Of a stretch of DNA of 64,000 nt, positions 1-9,105 are shown one piece after another. The position numbers and the translations under genes were made by a program. How positions within the stretch are numbered: the stretch's first letter is position 1; every line of letters begins with the position of its first letter. Under the pieces are notes generated by a model. That model saw only the letters and a program-made list of their open reading frames with translations, made no database searches and was not told where the DNA came from. This DNA comes from Arthrobacter caoxuetaonis (GTDB lineage Bacteria; Actinomycetota; Actinomycetes; Actinomycetales; Micrococcaceae), in the NCBI RefSeq assembly GCF_023921125.1, contig NZ_CP099467.1:248001-312000 (forward strand), read 5' to 3'.

Positions 1-312
1 AAAGATCCCACCCGCCTGTTCTCCGCGAACCAGCGCCGTGAAGGATTCGACCGTGCTGGCGGGCAGTGCGAGCTGGGGACGTTCTTCCGGCGGTGCCGGC
101 GTCCGGCCCACCACGGCGACCATTGGTACCCGTGGTCCAAGGGCGGGTCGACGTCGATGGCGAACTTCGTGGCCGCGTGCCGCAAATGCAACCTCTCCAA
201 GGGGGCCAAGGTCCCGGGAAGCTGGGAGACGATGCTCCTGGAGTCCCGGCGCCGCAAGTACTTCCCCGCCGGGGTAAGCACCAAGGCCGGAGAGCGGTTC
301 AGCCAGCGATGA
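1..312 (+). CDS. HNH endonuclease, 5' partial
   Basis: The frame is open from the first base, so the start lies outside the window. The visible 103 residues hold a zinc-type HNH nuclease core: Cys23 and Cys32, then the HGDHW motif near residues 38-42, an Asn at 55, and the CRKC pair at 60-63. This is the usual layout of a beta-beta-alpha metal endonuclease that cuts DNA. The stop codon overlaps the next start as ATGA, so the two genes are probably translated together. The missing N-terminus prevents saying whether this is a free-standing homing or restriction-type nuclease or the tail of a larger protein. Confidence 0.75.
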   Translation, partial: KDPTRLFSANQRREGFDRAGGQCELGTFFRRCRRPAHHGDHWYPWSKGGSTSMANFVAACRKCNLSKGAKVPGSWETMLLESRRRKYFPAGVSTKAGERFSQR

Positions 313-617
313 CCCGCGTGCCCGTCCGCGGGCAAATGTGGCAGATCAGCGGGCCCTCCGGCTTCGGCATCTGCCTCGGGAACGGGTACTGGTCCGTCCT
401 GGTCCGGAACGGCCCGGAATACACGCTCACCGACACCCTCGCCCCCTTCCCGGTACGCCTGGAGGAACGCCTGCCCCGGTCCATGGCCTGGGCTGACCAG
501 TTCGATGCACTCGCCGCGGCCGAAGGGCTGGACATCTCGTGGGCTGATGAGGTCCACCGCTACCGGGAGCTGGGACTGGCGAAAACGACCGGCCAGACGG
601 GGCACGCGCAGCCTTAG
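309..617 (+). CDS. hypothetical protein, 102 aa
   Basis: It starts at the ATG that overlaps the stop of the HNH gene by four bases, which suggests translational coupling. The product begins MTRVPVRGQMW and has no transmembrane segment or signal peptide. The central part is beta-rich and tryptophan-rich (ICLGNGYWSVLV), and the C-terminal half is acidic and helical. I do not recognise the family. Its only functional hint is the tight link to the HNH nuclease gene. The reading frame continues upstream without a stop, but the overlap makes the 309 start the best choice. Confidence 0.55.
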   Translation: MTRVPVRGQMWQISGPSGFGICLGNGYWSVLVRNGPEYTLTDTLAPFPVRLEERLPRSMAWADQFDALAAAEGLDISWADEVHRYRELGLAKTTGQTGHAQP

Positions 618-636
618 GGAGGCCGGGATCCGGAAA

Positions 637-649
637 TCTGCGCATGTCC
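637..649 (+). promoter_or_regulatory. class C promoter-like element
   Basis: TCTGCGCATGTCC matches the class C element (CTRCGCATGT) found before four other genes or operons here. It lies a few bases before the ATG at 656, and the apparent upstream ATG at 644 falls inside it. Confidence 0.45.
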
Positions 650-655
650 CCTGGC

Positions 656-2995
656 ATGAGCAATCCTGACGCCCCCGTACCTGCACCTCCCGGTGAATCC
701 GCCGGCGCCGACCAGCTCAAAGCGGACGGCAAGGAAGCGGCACTGCTGGTGGCCAAGGGTGCTGCGACCGGTGGCCTGGCCGGTGCAGCGAAGGGCGCTG
801 CCCAGGCGCTGGTCAAAACGGAAACAGGGCGCAAGGGCATCATGCTCGCCGTCCTGATCCCTGCCATTGCCCTGCTGATCGTCATCGTCATGGTCGTCTC
901 CATGCTCAACACCGGCTCGAACGGCAACAGCACCGTGGACGCCGGGCACGCCAGTGCCGCCATCCAGGCCGGAATGCAGGACATAGAGGATGACAGCAAG
1001 CTGCGCACCATCCGGGATGCGGCCGAAAAGACCGGTGTCAGGTGGGAAATCCTCGCTGCGATCGTCGCCCAGACCGAGGAACGCACCTCAGGCAAGGGAA
1101 CCGGCCCGTACGGCATCGACATGGACAAAGCCGGGACCGGCACCGCAGGAGATGAAACCCTCCCCGACGGAACCCCCGCCAAAATCTCCGAGGAGGACGC
1201 CCAGGACCTGTACAAGGCCGGAGTCTTCGTAGGCCAGCTGCTCTCCCACAGCAACGAACACACCGTCAACCAGCTGCAGAACCCCTCCCTGGACGCCGGC
1301 GTCACAGACGTGCGCGGCGAAGAAGGCAGCGGGCCCACCCGCAAGCTCTCGGACGAGGACCAGTCCCGGGAAGCCCAGGCCCGGGTCAAGGAGCAGTACC
1401 TGGTCTCCCTGCGGACCCTGCCCCTGAAGGGCAACCCGGACATCTCCGAGAAGGTGTACGAGCTCGCCTCCACCTGGGCGATGGGCAAGACCCGGCAGTG
1501 CACCACGGATTCCGTTCAGCTCGGCGGTCAGACGAGCGTTGAACTGAACGAAAAGCAGAAGAAGATCGCTCAGCAGATCATCAACCAGGTCGCCCGGAAG
1601 GGCATGTCCGAGCAGGCCGCCGTCGTAGCCCTCGCCACCGCCATGCAGGAGAGCAAGCTGCGCAACTGGTGGAACGTGAAGGTCCCCGGATCCGAGGCGC
1701 TCACCGACGACAAGGACGCCCGCGGCCAGGACGGCTACTCCGTGGGCCCGTTCCAGCAGCAGGTCAACGGCAACCAGTTCTCGTGGGGCACCGTCGAGGA
1801 CGCCATGAACATCTCCAAGTCCGCCGACATGTTCCTGGAGCGGCTGAAGACCATTCCGCACTGGGAGGATCTGCCCGTCAGTGAAGCAGCGCAGGCAGTC
1901 CAGGTCTCCGCGTTCCCTGACGAGTACGCGCAGTGGGAGTCCATGGCGCGGCAGCTGGTCGCGGACCTGAAGCCGACCGACGGTGGGTACTCAGACCCCC
2001 ACGATGACGAGCCCGCCCACGGCGATGCCCCGAACAGCCTGGTGGTCAACCCTGATGCCCACCCGAACACCCGTGCCGTCGAAGCGGCTGTGAAGGACCG
2101 GTTCGCTGCCGGTGTGCTGACCTTCTACGACATCGGCGGCAGCCTGGACCACCTCGAGGGCCGGGCAGTGGACATCATGATCAAGGACTACAAGTCTGCG
2201 GCCGGCGACCGCGCCGGGGATGAGATCGCCAACTTCCTCATCAAGAACTCCGCAGCGTTCGGCATCGACTACCTCATCTGGCAGGACCGGATCTGGCTGG
2301 GCCCCCTGCAGGGCTGGATGCCGTACTCCACCGGCGGCTACGGCGGCATGTACACCGGGAACTGGAACGACACGACCCTGCACAACGACCACGTGCACGT
2401 CTCCGTGACCCGGCTGCCCGGAGCCGGCGGCGACTACGTCTACGACCCGGTCGAAGGCGCGGCACCGTCCTGCGTGACCGGCGGCGCCCACGGCATCGCT
2501 GTCGGGGACGGTGGAGAAGGCGATGACTACCCGTACCGGGAGCCCGTTGGCGACTGCGCCTGGTGTGAAGGTTCCCGGGACCCGGGAGCGGATCCCTGGA
2601 GCCTGTACAAGCGTGAATGCGTCTCCTTCGTGGCCTGGCGCATGAATCAGCAGATGGGCTGGGTCGAAGGCCAGGAGTACCCGTTCACGCCGCCGAAGAT
2701 GGGCCTGTCCCTGTTCGGCAACGCGGCTCAGTGGAGCTCGAACCTGGCCAGTGCCGGCTACGTCACGGACAACACTCCGAAGGCCGGTGCGATCGCCTGG
2801 TGGGGTCCGGGATGGAACGACACGATCGTGACCGGGTTCGCCGGCCACGTAGCAGTTGTGAAGGAAGTTCACGATGACGGTACGGTCACCATCGAGCAGT
2901 ACAACGCGGCCCCCAAGGAGCACGCGTACTCACAGCAGCGGATCAAGGCGACAGCCGTTCAGGGTTACATCCATGTAGCCGATACCGAGAACTAA
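656..2995 (+). CDS. membrane-anchored multi-domain cell-wall hydrolase (VirB1-like role)
   Basis: The 779-residue product has an Ala-rich cytoplasmic N-terminus and one transmembrane helix at about residues 60-84, followed by three outside domains. About 300-438 is a lysozyme-like fold (VALATAMQESKL, YSVGPFQQQ). About 460-590 resembles the ARB-07466-type peptidase-like domain (HLEGRAVDIMI, HNDHVHVSV). The C-terminus is a CHAP amidase with its cysteine in RECVSF near 653 and histidine in GHVAVV near 729. Such proteins open peptidoglycan for a conjugation channel in Gram-positive bacteria. The ATG at 656 is preferred to 644 because 644 sits inside the class C promoter element. It is followed by a VirB8-like gene. 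Confidence 0.8.
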   Translation: MSNPDAPVPAPPGESAGADQLKADGKEAALLVAKGAATGGLAGAAKGAAQALVKTETGRKGIMLAVLIPAIALLIVIVMVVSMLNTGSNGNSTVDAGHASAAIQAGMQDIEDDSKLRTIRDAAEKTGVRWEILAAIVAQTEERTSGKGTGPYGIDMDKAGTGTAGDETLPDGTPAKISEEDAQDLYKAGVFVGQLLSHSNEHTVNQLQNPSLDAGVTDVRGEEGSGPTRKLSDEDQSREAQARVKEQYLVSLRTLPLKGNPDISEKVYELASTWAMGKTRQCTTDSVQLGGQTSVELNEKQKKIAQQIINQVARKGMSEQAAVVALATAMQESKLRNWWNVKVPGSEALTDDKDARGQDGYSVGPFQQQVNGNQFSWGTVEDAMNISKSADMFLERLKTIPHWEDLPVSEAAQAVQVSAFPDEYAQWESMARQLVADLKPTDGGYSDPHDDEPAHGDAPNSLVVNPDAHPNTRAVEAAVKDRFAAGVLTFYDIGGSLDHLEGRAVDIMIKDYKSAAGDRAGDEIANFLIKNSAAFGIDYLIWQDRIWLGPLQGWMPYSTGGYGGMYTGNWNDTTLHNDHVHVSVTRLPGAGGDYVYDPVEGAAPSCVTGGAHGIAVGDGGEGDDYPYREPVGDCAWCEGSRDPGADPWSLYKRECVSFVAWRMNQQMGWVEGQEYPFTPPKMGLSLFGNAAQWSSNLASAGYVTDNTPKAGAIAWWGPGWNDTIVTGFAGHVAVVKEVHDDGTVTIEQYNAAPKEHAYSQQRIKATAVQGYIHVADTEN

Positions 2996-2999
2996 TACC

Positions 3000-3038
3000 G
3001 GCAGCCGCCGGCGGGCTTATCACCTGCCGGCGGCTGCC
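3000..3038 (+). terminator. intergenic GC-rich hairpin
   Basis: A perfect 13-bp stem (3000-3012 with 3026-3038) sits just after the stop of the hydrolase gene. There is no T-run, so it may be an attenuator or an mRNA 3'-end stabiliser rather than a full terminator. Confidence 0.45.
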
Positions 3039-3070
3039 CTGCGCACGAACGGAACGAAGGAAGAAGACCC

Positions 3071-3724
3071 ATGGCTGAGAGCCAGAAGAGCCCCGTCATC
3101 ACTTTTCTCAAGGAGAAGGCGGCACTGATCGCGGTGGTGGCCATCGTCATCATCGCAGCCGTTTATCTGGGGATCACACGCGCCTCGGACACCGACGACT
3201 CCGCGGCCGCACCGGAGCCGACGGCCGCTCCCACCGCTGTGCTTGGGGACGCCCCGGACGGCACAGCAGAGACACCCGCGGGTTCCGGGAGCCCAACAGC
3301 ATCCGAAGGCCCTCAGGACGGCACTGGTGCCCTCCCAGCCCCGACTGCAGCGCCCGAGGAGAACTCCCCAGTAGAGATTCACGTGGGGAACGCCCAGCAG
3401 GCCGTGGAAGCATCCGACTGGAGGCCCGTCGCTGACGGTTTCGCTGAAGCCTGGGCCAACCCCGACGGAGGCAAGGATGCCTGGCTGAAGCGCCTGCGCC
3501 CCTACGTGACCGACTCCCTCTACCGCAGCTTCGGGTACACCGACATCAGCAACATCCCTGACGACGAGTACCTCAGCTCCTCCCCGATGGAAGAGGGCGG
3601 CGGCACCATGAGCTTCCAGTCCCACTTCGTCGACGGCGGCAACCGCTTCAACGGTCTCCTGGAGATCCAGAACGACGGCACGTGGCTGGTGAAGACGATC
3701 CGCAGCGGCGGCTCAGACAGCTAG
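3071..3724 (+). CDS. membrane-anchored VirB8/TcpC-like conjugation protein
   Basis: This 217-residue protein has a short cytoplasmic end, one transmembrane helix at about 20-36, a Pro/Ala/Thr-rich linker to about 95, and a compact C-terminal domain (DAWLKRLRPYVTDSLYRSF to the end) whose pattern resembles the NTF2-like fold of VirB8/TcpC proteins. It would form part of the membrane platform of the transfer apparatus. It follows the cell-wall hydrolase by 75 bases and has the ribosome site GAAGGAAG before ATG. The NTF2-like assignment rests on secondary-structure pattern only; the topology is clear. Confidence 0.5.
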   Translation: MAESQKSPVITFLKEKAALIAVVAIVIIAAVYLGITRASDTDDSAAAPEPTAAPTAVLGDAPDGTAETPAGSGSPTASEGPQDGTGALPAPTAAPEENSPVEIHVGNAQQAVEASDWRPVADGFAEAWANPDGGKDAWLKRLRPYVTDSLYRSFGYTDISNIPDDEYLSSSPMEEGGGTMSFQSHFVDGGNRFNGLLEIQNDGTWLVKTIRSGGSDS

Positions 3725-3737
3725 CACACAGGCAAAA

Positions 3738-3773
3738 AGGAAGGGCCCCGCCACATTCGGCGGGGCCCTTCCT
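3738..3773. terminator. bidirectional terminator hairpin
   Basis: A perfect 15-bp stem with the 6-base loop ACATTC lies between convergent genes. A run of five A precedes the stem, which gives a U-run for - strand transcripts. Confidence 0.75.
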
Positions 3774-3793
3774 GCGTCTCGGACTGGTGGATC

Positions 3794-4498
3794 CTAGTAG
3801 GTCATTTCCTGGCGGTTGATGACCAGGTTCTCGTTGATCCGGCCCAGGTAGTCCAGTGCTGCCTGCACTTCAGGGTTGGGCTTCGGCGGGAAGATGGAAT
3901 CCATGGCGTGGACAACCTCGGAGAGGCGGTATTTCTCCTCGATCTGCTGAACAGTGAGTGTCTCGTCGAAGAGCTCAATCTGGTGATTCAGCACCTTCTC
4001 GGCCTGCCCCTCGAACTTGTGCTCCCGAGGGCGGTGGCGGTGCATCTGTGCTGCCCGGACGAGCTGGCGTGCATCGTACTTACCGATTCCGTTCGGGCGT
4101 TCGCTGTAGATCCGCGGCTTGATGGATTCCTGGTGCGCGTTGAACTCTTCGGTGTACCGGGCCTGGAAAGCTTCGAGCTCGCGCTGGCGCTTCGGAGTCT
4201 CGTGCTCTGCCTTCCACTTCTGCGCCCAGGCAGTCATTTCCTCATTGAGGCGCCTGGTGATCTCCTCATTGCGGGAGACGGCGTACGCCTCATGGACCTG
4301 GTCGATGATCTCGTCGGGTACCTCGATGCGGGACCAGAAGTCGATGCAGTGCTCGGCTGTCGCGGACGGAGAAGGTTTCAGGAAGGTTCCGTCGCCGCGG
4401 TCAAAGAGCCGCACGGGCGACTCTGCGTGGACGGCTCCGACAAACTGCCCGCCAACCGGGACTCCGGCTGGCTGCCGCGGGGCGAATTCTGTGGTCAT
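3794..4498 (-). CDS. GGQF-tagged hypothetical protein, 234 aa
   Basis: The N-terminus carries the tag shared with three other proteins of the window: GVPVGGQF at about residues 12-19, then four residues and HAESPVRL. The rest is charged and mostly helical, with a long coiled stretch rich in Glu, Lys and Arg (residues about 75-200) and no membrane segment. I recognise no enzyme motif. It is separated from the upstream membrane-protein operon by a terminator hairpin. Its start is preceded by GCCGCACACCTC, similar to the class A -10 box but too close to the ATG to fit the usual spacing. Confidence 0.6.
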   Translation of the reverse strand: MTTEFAPRQPAGVPVGGQFVGAVHAESPVRLFDRGDGTFLKPSPSATAEHCIDFWSRIEVPDEIIDQVHEAYAVSRNEEITRRLNEEMTAWAQKWKAEHETPKRQRELEAFQARYTEEFNAHQESIKPRIYSERPNGIGKYDARQLVRAAQMHRHRPREHKFEGQAEKVLNHQIELFDETLTVQQIEEKYRLSEVVHAMDSIFPPKPNPEVQAALDYLGRINENLVINRQEMTY

Positions 4499-4564
4499 GA
4501 GGTGTGCGGCTCCTTCAGCTGCTGATGATGTTGGTGATGCATTTGATGCCTATTGGGAGTTTAT

Positions 4565-4596
4565 GGGCGGATGGTGCGAGACCGCACCATCCGCCC
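4565..4596 (-). terminator. terminator hairpin after the VirB6-like gene
   Basis: A perfect 14-bp stem with a 4-base loop lies immediately downstream of the stop of the VirB6/TrbL-like gene on the - strand. Confidence 0.65.
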
Positions 4597-4601
4597 ACTT
4601 T

Positions 4602-7600
4602 CTAGTAGTGGTCGCTGAATCCTTCCGGAGCTGCCCTATTTGCCGGCGCCGATCCGTTTGATGACTCAGAAGACGTCTCGGGTGCGGGTTCCGGTCCGGG
4701 ACCAACCTGCGGTTCAGGCTGCGTCACCCGGGACTCGCGGCTGCGCTGGCGAAGTGCTGCCTGACGGTACTCGGCAGTCATCTGGTCGTTGGCTGCCTTC
4801 CGGCCGAGTGTCCGGCGGTTGGCTTCCTGCACCCCCTTCTTGGCTGCCCAGGCGCCCGCGGCCACTGCCGGGATAGCAAGGGCCGGGGTGGAAGTTGCCA
4901 GCAGGAGTCCGGCGCCGGCGACCTTGGCTGTCGTGCGCAGCGGCTTCTGCTTGAACTGGTCCACGGCATTGGAGTACCGGACTGCGGTGACTGCCTTGCT
5001 GTTGGCCAGCTTGCTTGCCGCCCCGCCTGCACGCTTGGCCAGGTCCGCGGAGGTGCGGATCGGGTGTGACTGCAGGTTGCCCAGTGTTACGGTCGCGCGG
5101 GCTCCGGCAGACTTCACGGCCGCCTTCGCAGCACCGGCGGCTGCACCGGCTGCCTTCAGACCGTCACGGCTGGACTGGACCGGGTTGGAGACGATCCTCT
5201 TGCCAGTCTGGCCGGCCTTGTTGATGGCGGACCCGGCAACCATGGCGCCGGCGACCGTTTTGGACAGGGCACCGACAACCTGGGAGCCCGGGGTGACCTC
5301 GGGGCTGAGGCCCATTTCAGCGCGCTGATCCTTCCGGAACTGCTTCGCAGCAGCCAGTTCGGCCTTGGCAGCGTCGGCCATGATCTTGCGGTCCGCGGAG
5401 GACATCCGGCCCTTGGCAACTTCCGAGTTCGGAGTGTTGCTGGTGAGGAGGCGGTTCTGGATTGCCTCTTCGCCGGACACCATGTGGTTCTGCTCGCTGC
5501 TCTTGCCGCGGCGGCCGTTCTGCAGTGCGCCCGGCAGGCCGCCGTCGACGGATCCGGCCGAGGCCCCCTTGGCACCGGAGGGGAGTCCGGCGGGTGCTGC
5601 TGCGCCGCGGCGGGGAGCGGTTCCACCGATGCGGCCGCCCGTAGCCTTGCCGAGGACAGAGTTGACACCGCGCTTGCCTGCACCGGTTGCCTTGCTCATG
5701 GCCCTGCGTCCTGCGTTGCCGACCTTGCGGTCCATCAGGGCGCCGACACCGCCAAGAGCTGCACCGCCGGCAGCACCGACTGCACCGCCCCAGGCCATGG
5801 CTGCGGAGAGCTTGAACGGCGAAGGAACCTTGAGCACCTTGGTGAAGACCATGTGCAGCAGGAAGACCGACAGCAGTGGGGACAGGCCCGACCAGAAGAT
5901 CGCCACGAGGCTGCCTTCACCGAGGAAGGATGTACCCAGGCTCTGCAGCATGACCGTCAGGATGGAGATCATGGCGAACAGCAGCTGGACGGCAAAGGTG
6001 AAAAGGTTGATGCCCAGCAGCGTCTTGAGGTAGTTGCCCATCTTGTCGAACCCGGCACTGGGCATCAGGGCCAGGATGACCATGAAGATGCCGGTGATGA
6101 TCATGACCACCATGGCGATCTTTGCGATCAGGATCGAGATGGCCAGGAGCCCGAAGACAACCAGCATCGACAGTGCCGAGATGTTGTAGGCGAAGACCGA
6201 GGTCATGCCCTGGGAGTTGTTGTTGCCGTGCAGGGTCAGGATGAAGTCCCGCACGTCCAGGGCGTACCGTTCATCGCCCGGTCCCGTGATGGTCCGCTTG
6301 ACGACCTTGTCCTGGTCGGAATCCCAGTTGAAGGATCCGGCATGGTCGTCATCGGCGGTGAACCAGGAGGCGCAGTCGGCCGGGTTGGCCTTCTTATCCT
6401 TGTCACCCTTGCCGGTGAAGTGGTCGGCAACCTTCCAGGATTCCTCCTCGGTCAGGTCTCCGGCGCCACCGGCGTTGGCGAAACGGCAGGAAGCCCAGGC
6501 CACCAGGGACTTGTCGGTATCCGCCTTGGAGGACGGGACGAAAGCGATCTGGCTGTAGTTGAAGTTATCCAGGGCCCGCCCCGCCGGCATGATGCGGTTC
6601 ATCGTGGCCCGGACTGTCGATTCCGAGTTCCCTGCACCGGAGTCAATAGCCTTGTTGGCGCTCATGACACGGGTTCCGGCGTTGTACTCCAGCAGACGGC
6701 ACCAGGAGTTTTCGTCCAGTTTGGAGTCGCCGAACTGGGCGGTGCGCCAGGTCTGCAGGCCGGTGGTTTCCCACAGTGAAGACATGATGAGCGGGACACC
6801 GGAGGCGAGGGATTCCGCCGTGTCTCCGTAAGCGTTCTTGTAGCCCATCTTCAGGGACAGCAGGTAGTTGTCGCACGAAAGCGGGTTGTTCATGTCCATG
6901 CTGCCGTCGCCGGTCGTGGAGAGGACCAGTGCGCCGGCAGGTGCCGAAGCCAGCGATGAAACGGTGTCGTTGATGGTAGTCACGATCCAGCCCGGGGACA
7001 TGAAGCCAGGAGTGTAGGGCTGTCCGGCGGTCGCTTCGCTGTACGGTTTGGAGCTGTCGTTGCTCTTGCCGCCGCCAGTAGAGGCCATGGCGCCTGCAGT
7101 CATGGCTGCGAACAGGCCGATGACGACACCCTTCTGGGCGATCTTCTTCCATGGCATCTGGCCGTTCTTCCGGCCCTGAAAGAGCAGGATGACGACGGCC
7201 ATGACGACCAGGCCTGTCAGGAGGGCAGAGTCCTTGATGGCGTTGCCGATAGTGGCCACGACGCCGTCTGCGGCACCGCCGACCTTGTCGAGCATGCAGA
7301 AGTTGATGGCGAACGCGGACATGCCGGTGCCCAGGGACCACATGAAGTTGCCCGAGGACATGCCGGTGGAAATGATCGAGTGGCGCTGCATGAGCTCTGC
7401 AGTGTCCGACAGGAAAGTGTTGTCCAGCCGGGAGTGCATGGCCGCGGTTGCATCAGCCCAGCGGTTCACCGGCAGGAGGTCGTTGCTGGCTGCCCGGGAG
7501 GATCCGCCGGCGGTCGTGCCGCAGACGGACTGGGTAGTATTCGCCGGGCCCGCGCCGTCGATTCTGGCAGGGGTTTGGATGGAGGCTGCAGCGGTGAGGG

Positions 7601-7703
7601 CCGGTGCCGGTGCAGCTGATGCTGCCGGCGTGAACCCGAAGGTCAGGATGCCGAGCATCAGCAGCAGAGCCGGTAGGACCCTGGCCACAATGCGTTTGTT
7701 CAT
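4602..7703 (-). CDS. VirB6/TrbL-like conjugation channel membrane protein
   Basis: The 1033-residue product has a signal peptide (1-30, ending ASAAPA), two early transmembrane helices at about 165-215, a long outside region, and a cluster of five or six helices at about 505-635. The cytoplasmic tail is long and rich in Ala, Gly and Lys. This arrangement, large soluble parts around a central hydrophobic core, is typical of the VirB6/TrbL family that forms the inner-membrane channel of type IV secretion systems. Its ATG overlaps the stop of the VirB3-like gene as ATGA. The operon probably starts from the class C element near 8650. The tail may contact ATPases, which is inference. Confidence 0.7.
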   Translation of the reverse strand: MNKRIVARVLPALLLMLGILTFGFTPAASAAPAPALTAAASIQTPARIDGAGPANTTQSVCGTTAGGSSRAASNDLLPVNRWADATAAMHSRLDNTFLSDTAELMQRHSIISTGMSSGNFMWSLGTGMSAFAINFCMLDKVGGAADGVVATIGNAIKDSALLTGLVVMAVVILLFQGRKNGQMPWKKIAQKGVVIGLFAAMTAGAMASTGGGKSNDSSKPYSEATAGQPYTPGFMSPGWIVTTINDTVSSLASAPAGALVLSTTGDGSMDMNNPLSCDNYLLSLKMGYKNAYGDTAESLASGVPLIMSSLWETTGLQTWRTAQFGDSKLDENSWCRLLEYNAGTRVMSANKAIDSGAGNSESTVRATMNRIMPAGRALDNFNYSQIAFVPSSKADTDKSLVAWASCRFANAGGAGDLTEEESWKVADHFTGKGDKDKKANPADCASWFTADDDHAGSFNWDSDQDKVVKRTITGPGDERYALDVRDFILTLHGNNNSQGMTSVFAYNISALSMLVVFGLLAISILIAKIAMVVMIITGIFMVILALMPSAGFDKMGNYLKTLLGINLFTFAVQLLFAMISILTVMLQSLGTSFLGEGSLVAIFWSGLSPLLSVFLLHMVFTKVLKVPSPFKLSAAMAWGGAVGAAGGAALGGVGALMDRKVGNAGRRAMSKATGAGKRGVNSVLGKATGGRIGGTAPRRGAAAPAGLPSGAKGASAGSVDGGLPGALQNGRRGKSSEQNHMVSGEEAIQNRLLTSNTPNSEVAKGRMSSADRKIMADAAKAELAAAKQFRKDQRAEMGLSPEVTPGSQVVGALSKTVAGAMVAGSAINKAGQTGKRIVSNPVQSSRDGLKAAGAAAGAAKAAVKSAGARATVTLGNLQSHPIRTSADLAKRAGGAASKLANSKAVTAVRYSNAVDQFKQKPLRTTAKVAGAGLLLATSTPALAIPAVAAGAWAAKKGVQEANRRTLGRKAANDQMTAEYRQAALRQRSRESRVTQPEPQVGPGPEPAPETSSESSNGSAPANRAAPEGFSDHY

Positions 7704-8149
7704 CGGAGGGATTCCTCAAAGTCTTCGAATGTCGTGAAGTCGGTTTTCCGTGGGCGGTCATCAGGGCCGACCGGTGCGGTGATCTGGCGGATGGTCCCGA
7801 ACTCTTCGCCGCCGACGTCGATGCGCTGGCCGCAGAGGTAGAACTCGTTGATGTTTGACTTCTTTTTGTCGAAGAAGGTCTGGTATGTCCTCAGGCGCAG
7901 GCCCTCTTTTGAGCGGCGTTCAATGAGGTAGAAGGCCAGGGCTTCCGTGACGGCGATCCACAGGAAGGACCACGCATCGAGCATCGGGTAGAAGACCGCG
8001 GTGAGGATGCCGCCCGGGACCATGGCGAAGACGGCAATCCAGAAGGTCCGCCATTTCATTTCGACGGTGCCGATGACCGTGGTGCGGTCGGCGCCCGAGG
8101 TGCGGCCCGTCATCGGTGTCAGGGAATACAGGGAGTTGATGGCTGACAT
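7700..8149 (-). CDS. VirB3/PrgI-like membrane protein
   Basis: This 149-residue protein has two adjacent transmembrane helices (about 33-55 and 58-77: FWIAVFAMVPGGILTAVF, FLWIAVTEALAFYLI), followed by a basic stretch and a soluble C-terminal half. Small proteins with this two-helix hairpin near VirB4 and VirB6 are usually VirB3/PrgI/TcpE-type partners of VirB4. It is coupled to the downstream VirB6-like gene by a 4-base overlap and follows the small pilin-like gene. Family membership is inferred from topology and context. Confidence 0.55.
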   Translation of the reverse strand: MSAINSLYSLTPMTGRTSGADRTTVIGTVEMKWRTFWIAVFAMVPGGILTAVFYPMLDAWSFLWIAVTEALAFYLIERRSKEGLRLRTYQTFFDKKKSNINEFYLCGQRIDVGGEEFGTIRQITAPVGPDDRPRKTDFTTFEDFEESLR

Positions 8150-8235
8150 GGCAGGATCCCTTCATGCCTGAGCCGGGGCGCGATGGCCCCGGCTCAAGGG
8201 TTATTCGACCTGGCGGACCAGGCCTACTCGGCTGC

Positions 8236-8571
8236 TTATCCCGGTGTCGCTGCGTTGATCAGCGAGATGACCACGTTGATGACGAGGTCGAGGATGCCCA
8301 GCAGAATCGGGAACAGCATGTCCGGGGCTGCCAGGATGGCGCCGGGGATGAGTGCGCCCCAGAGCGGCTGCGCGCCCTGTCCCATACCGCCTCCGCGGCG
8401 GCGGTCCCACGCCCATTTCAGGAGCGCGAAGACCACGAGGATGACGCCGACGATCGTCATCATGTTGGTGATGGTTGGGAAGCCGGCGGTGATAGCCGTC
8501 CAGAAGCTCTCCCAGCCGCCCTTTAGGTTGACCGTGGACGCCATCGGGACGGCCGTGGGGATGGTGATCAT
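8236..8571 (-). CDS. small two-helix membrane protein, VirB2-like candidate
   Basis: The 111-residue product has two strongly hydrophobic helices (about 30-50 and 72-105) joined by a short basic loop (WDRRRGGGMGQG). Size, topology and position as the first gene of a VirB3/VirB6 operon resemble VirB2/TrbC pilin-like proteins, but no clear signal-peptide cleavage site is visible. The ribosome site AGGCAGGA precedes the ATG. The class C element at 8644-8668 is the probable promoter, giving a leader of about 70 bases. Confidence 0.5.
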   Translation of the reverse strand: MITIPTAVPMASTVNLKGGWESFWTAITAGFPTITNMMTIVGVILVVFALLKWAWDRRRGGGMGQGAQPLWGALIPGAILAAPDMLFPILLGILDLVINVVISLINAATPG

Positions 8572-8643
8572 TTCCTGCCTTTCCTAGAGGTGGTTCCTCT
8601 CGTTCTCCGGCCGCGGACCCGTGGTCGGTAGTTCTGCTTAGTC

Positions 8644-8668
8644 ACATGCGTAGACGGGGCTATGACGG
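8644..8668 (-). promoter_or_regulatory. class C promoter-like element
   Basis: On the - strand it reads CCGTCATAG, seven bases, then CTACGCATGT-like sequence. It is upstream of the 8571-4602 conjugation operon. The upstream half AAACCGGCCGTCA also occurs before the ParA-like gene. Confidence 0.5.
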
Positions 8669-8673
8669 CCGGT

Positions 8674-9096
8674 TTACGCAGCGATCAGGCTCATGAACCG
8701 CTGAACTTCCGGATCCTTTTCCAGCCGGCGACGCCCGATTTCGGACAGGTCCCAGCTCGCCAGGGCGGAAGCGCGGACGATGGGGCTGGGGTCTTCGGCA
8801 GCCCGTTCGGCGGTCCCGGCATAGCCGGTGTTCACGACTGCGAGCCGGACGGCGGGAGCCTGGGTATGGCTGGAGAGTTCCTCCAGGACGTCGTCGGGGA
8901 CGACGGGGCTTGATGTGACCTCAGCCCTTACGGCCGGGTCTGCGCTGCGGGCCAGAAGCCTCAGCTGGGCCTGGCCGGCCTCCCTGATGTCAGGGAAGCC
9001 GGCGGCCGGGGCAATGCTGACGATGGGTTCGCCGTGGGGTGCTGCGGCGAACTGTCCGCCTGACGGGACCCCCTCGGGGACGCGATTCGGGTTCAC
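8674..9096 (-). CDS. GGQF-tagged LRV/HEAT-like repeat protein
   Basis: The protein starts at GTG 9096 with the ribosome site AAGGAAC. Residues 7-28 are the shared tag (RVPEGVPSGGQF, four residues, HGEPIVSI). The rest consists of about four 20-24-residue units of the type LARSADPAVRAEVTSS and AAEDPSPIVRASALAS, which fits leucine-rich-variant or HEAT-like repeats, a binding scaffold. It lies ten bases downstream of the sigma-like gene and is probably co-transcribed with it. A second LRV-type protein without the tag starts at 63236. Confidence 0.65.
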   Translation of the reverse strand: MNPNRVPEGVPSGGQFAAAPHGEPIVSIAPAAGFPDIREAGQAQLRLLARSADPAVRAEVTSSPVVPDDVLEELSSHTQAPAVRLAVVNTGYAGTAERAAEDPSPIVRASALASWDLSEIGRRRLEKDPEVQRFMSLIAA

Positions 9097-9105
9097 CGCG
9101 GTTCC

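Noticed and set aside
427..1506. 359-codon - strand frame opposite the cell-wall hydrolase
   Set aside because: Antisense of a conserved multi-domain protein; no recognisable motif.
4496..4510. Class A box before the 4498 gene
   Set aside because: GCACACC is six bases too close to the ATG and the -35 block does not match; listed only as a resemblance.
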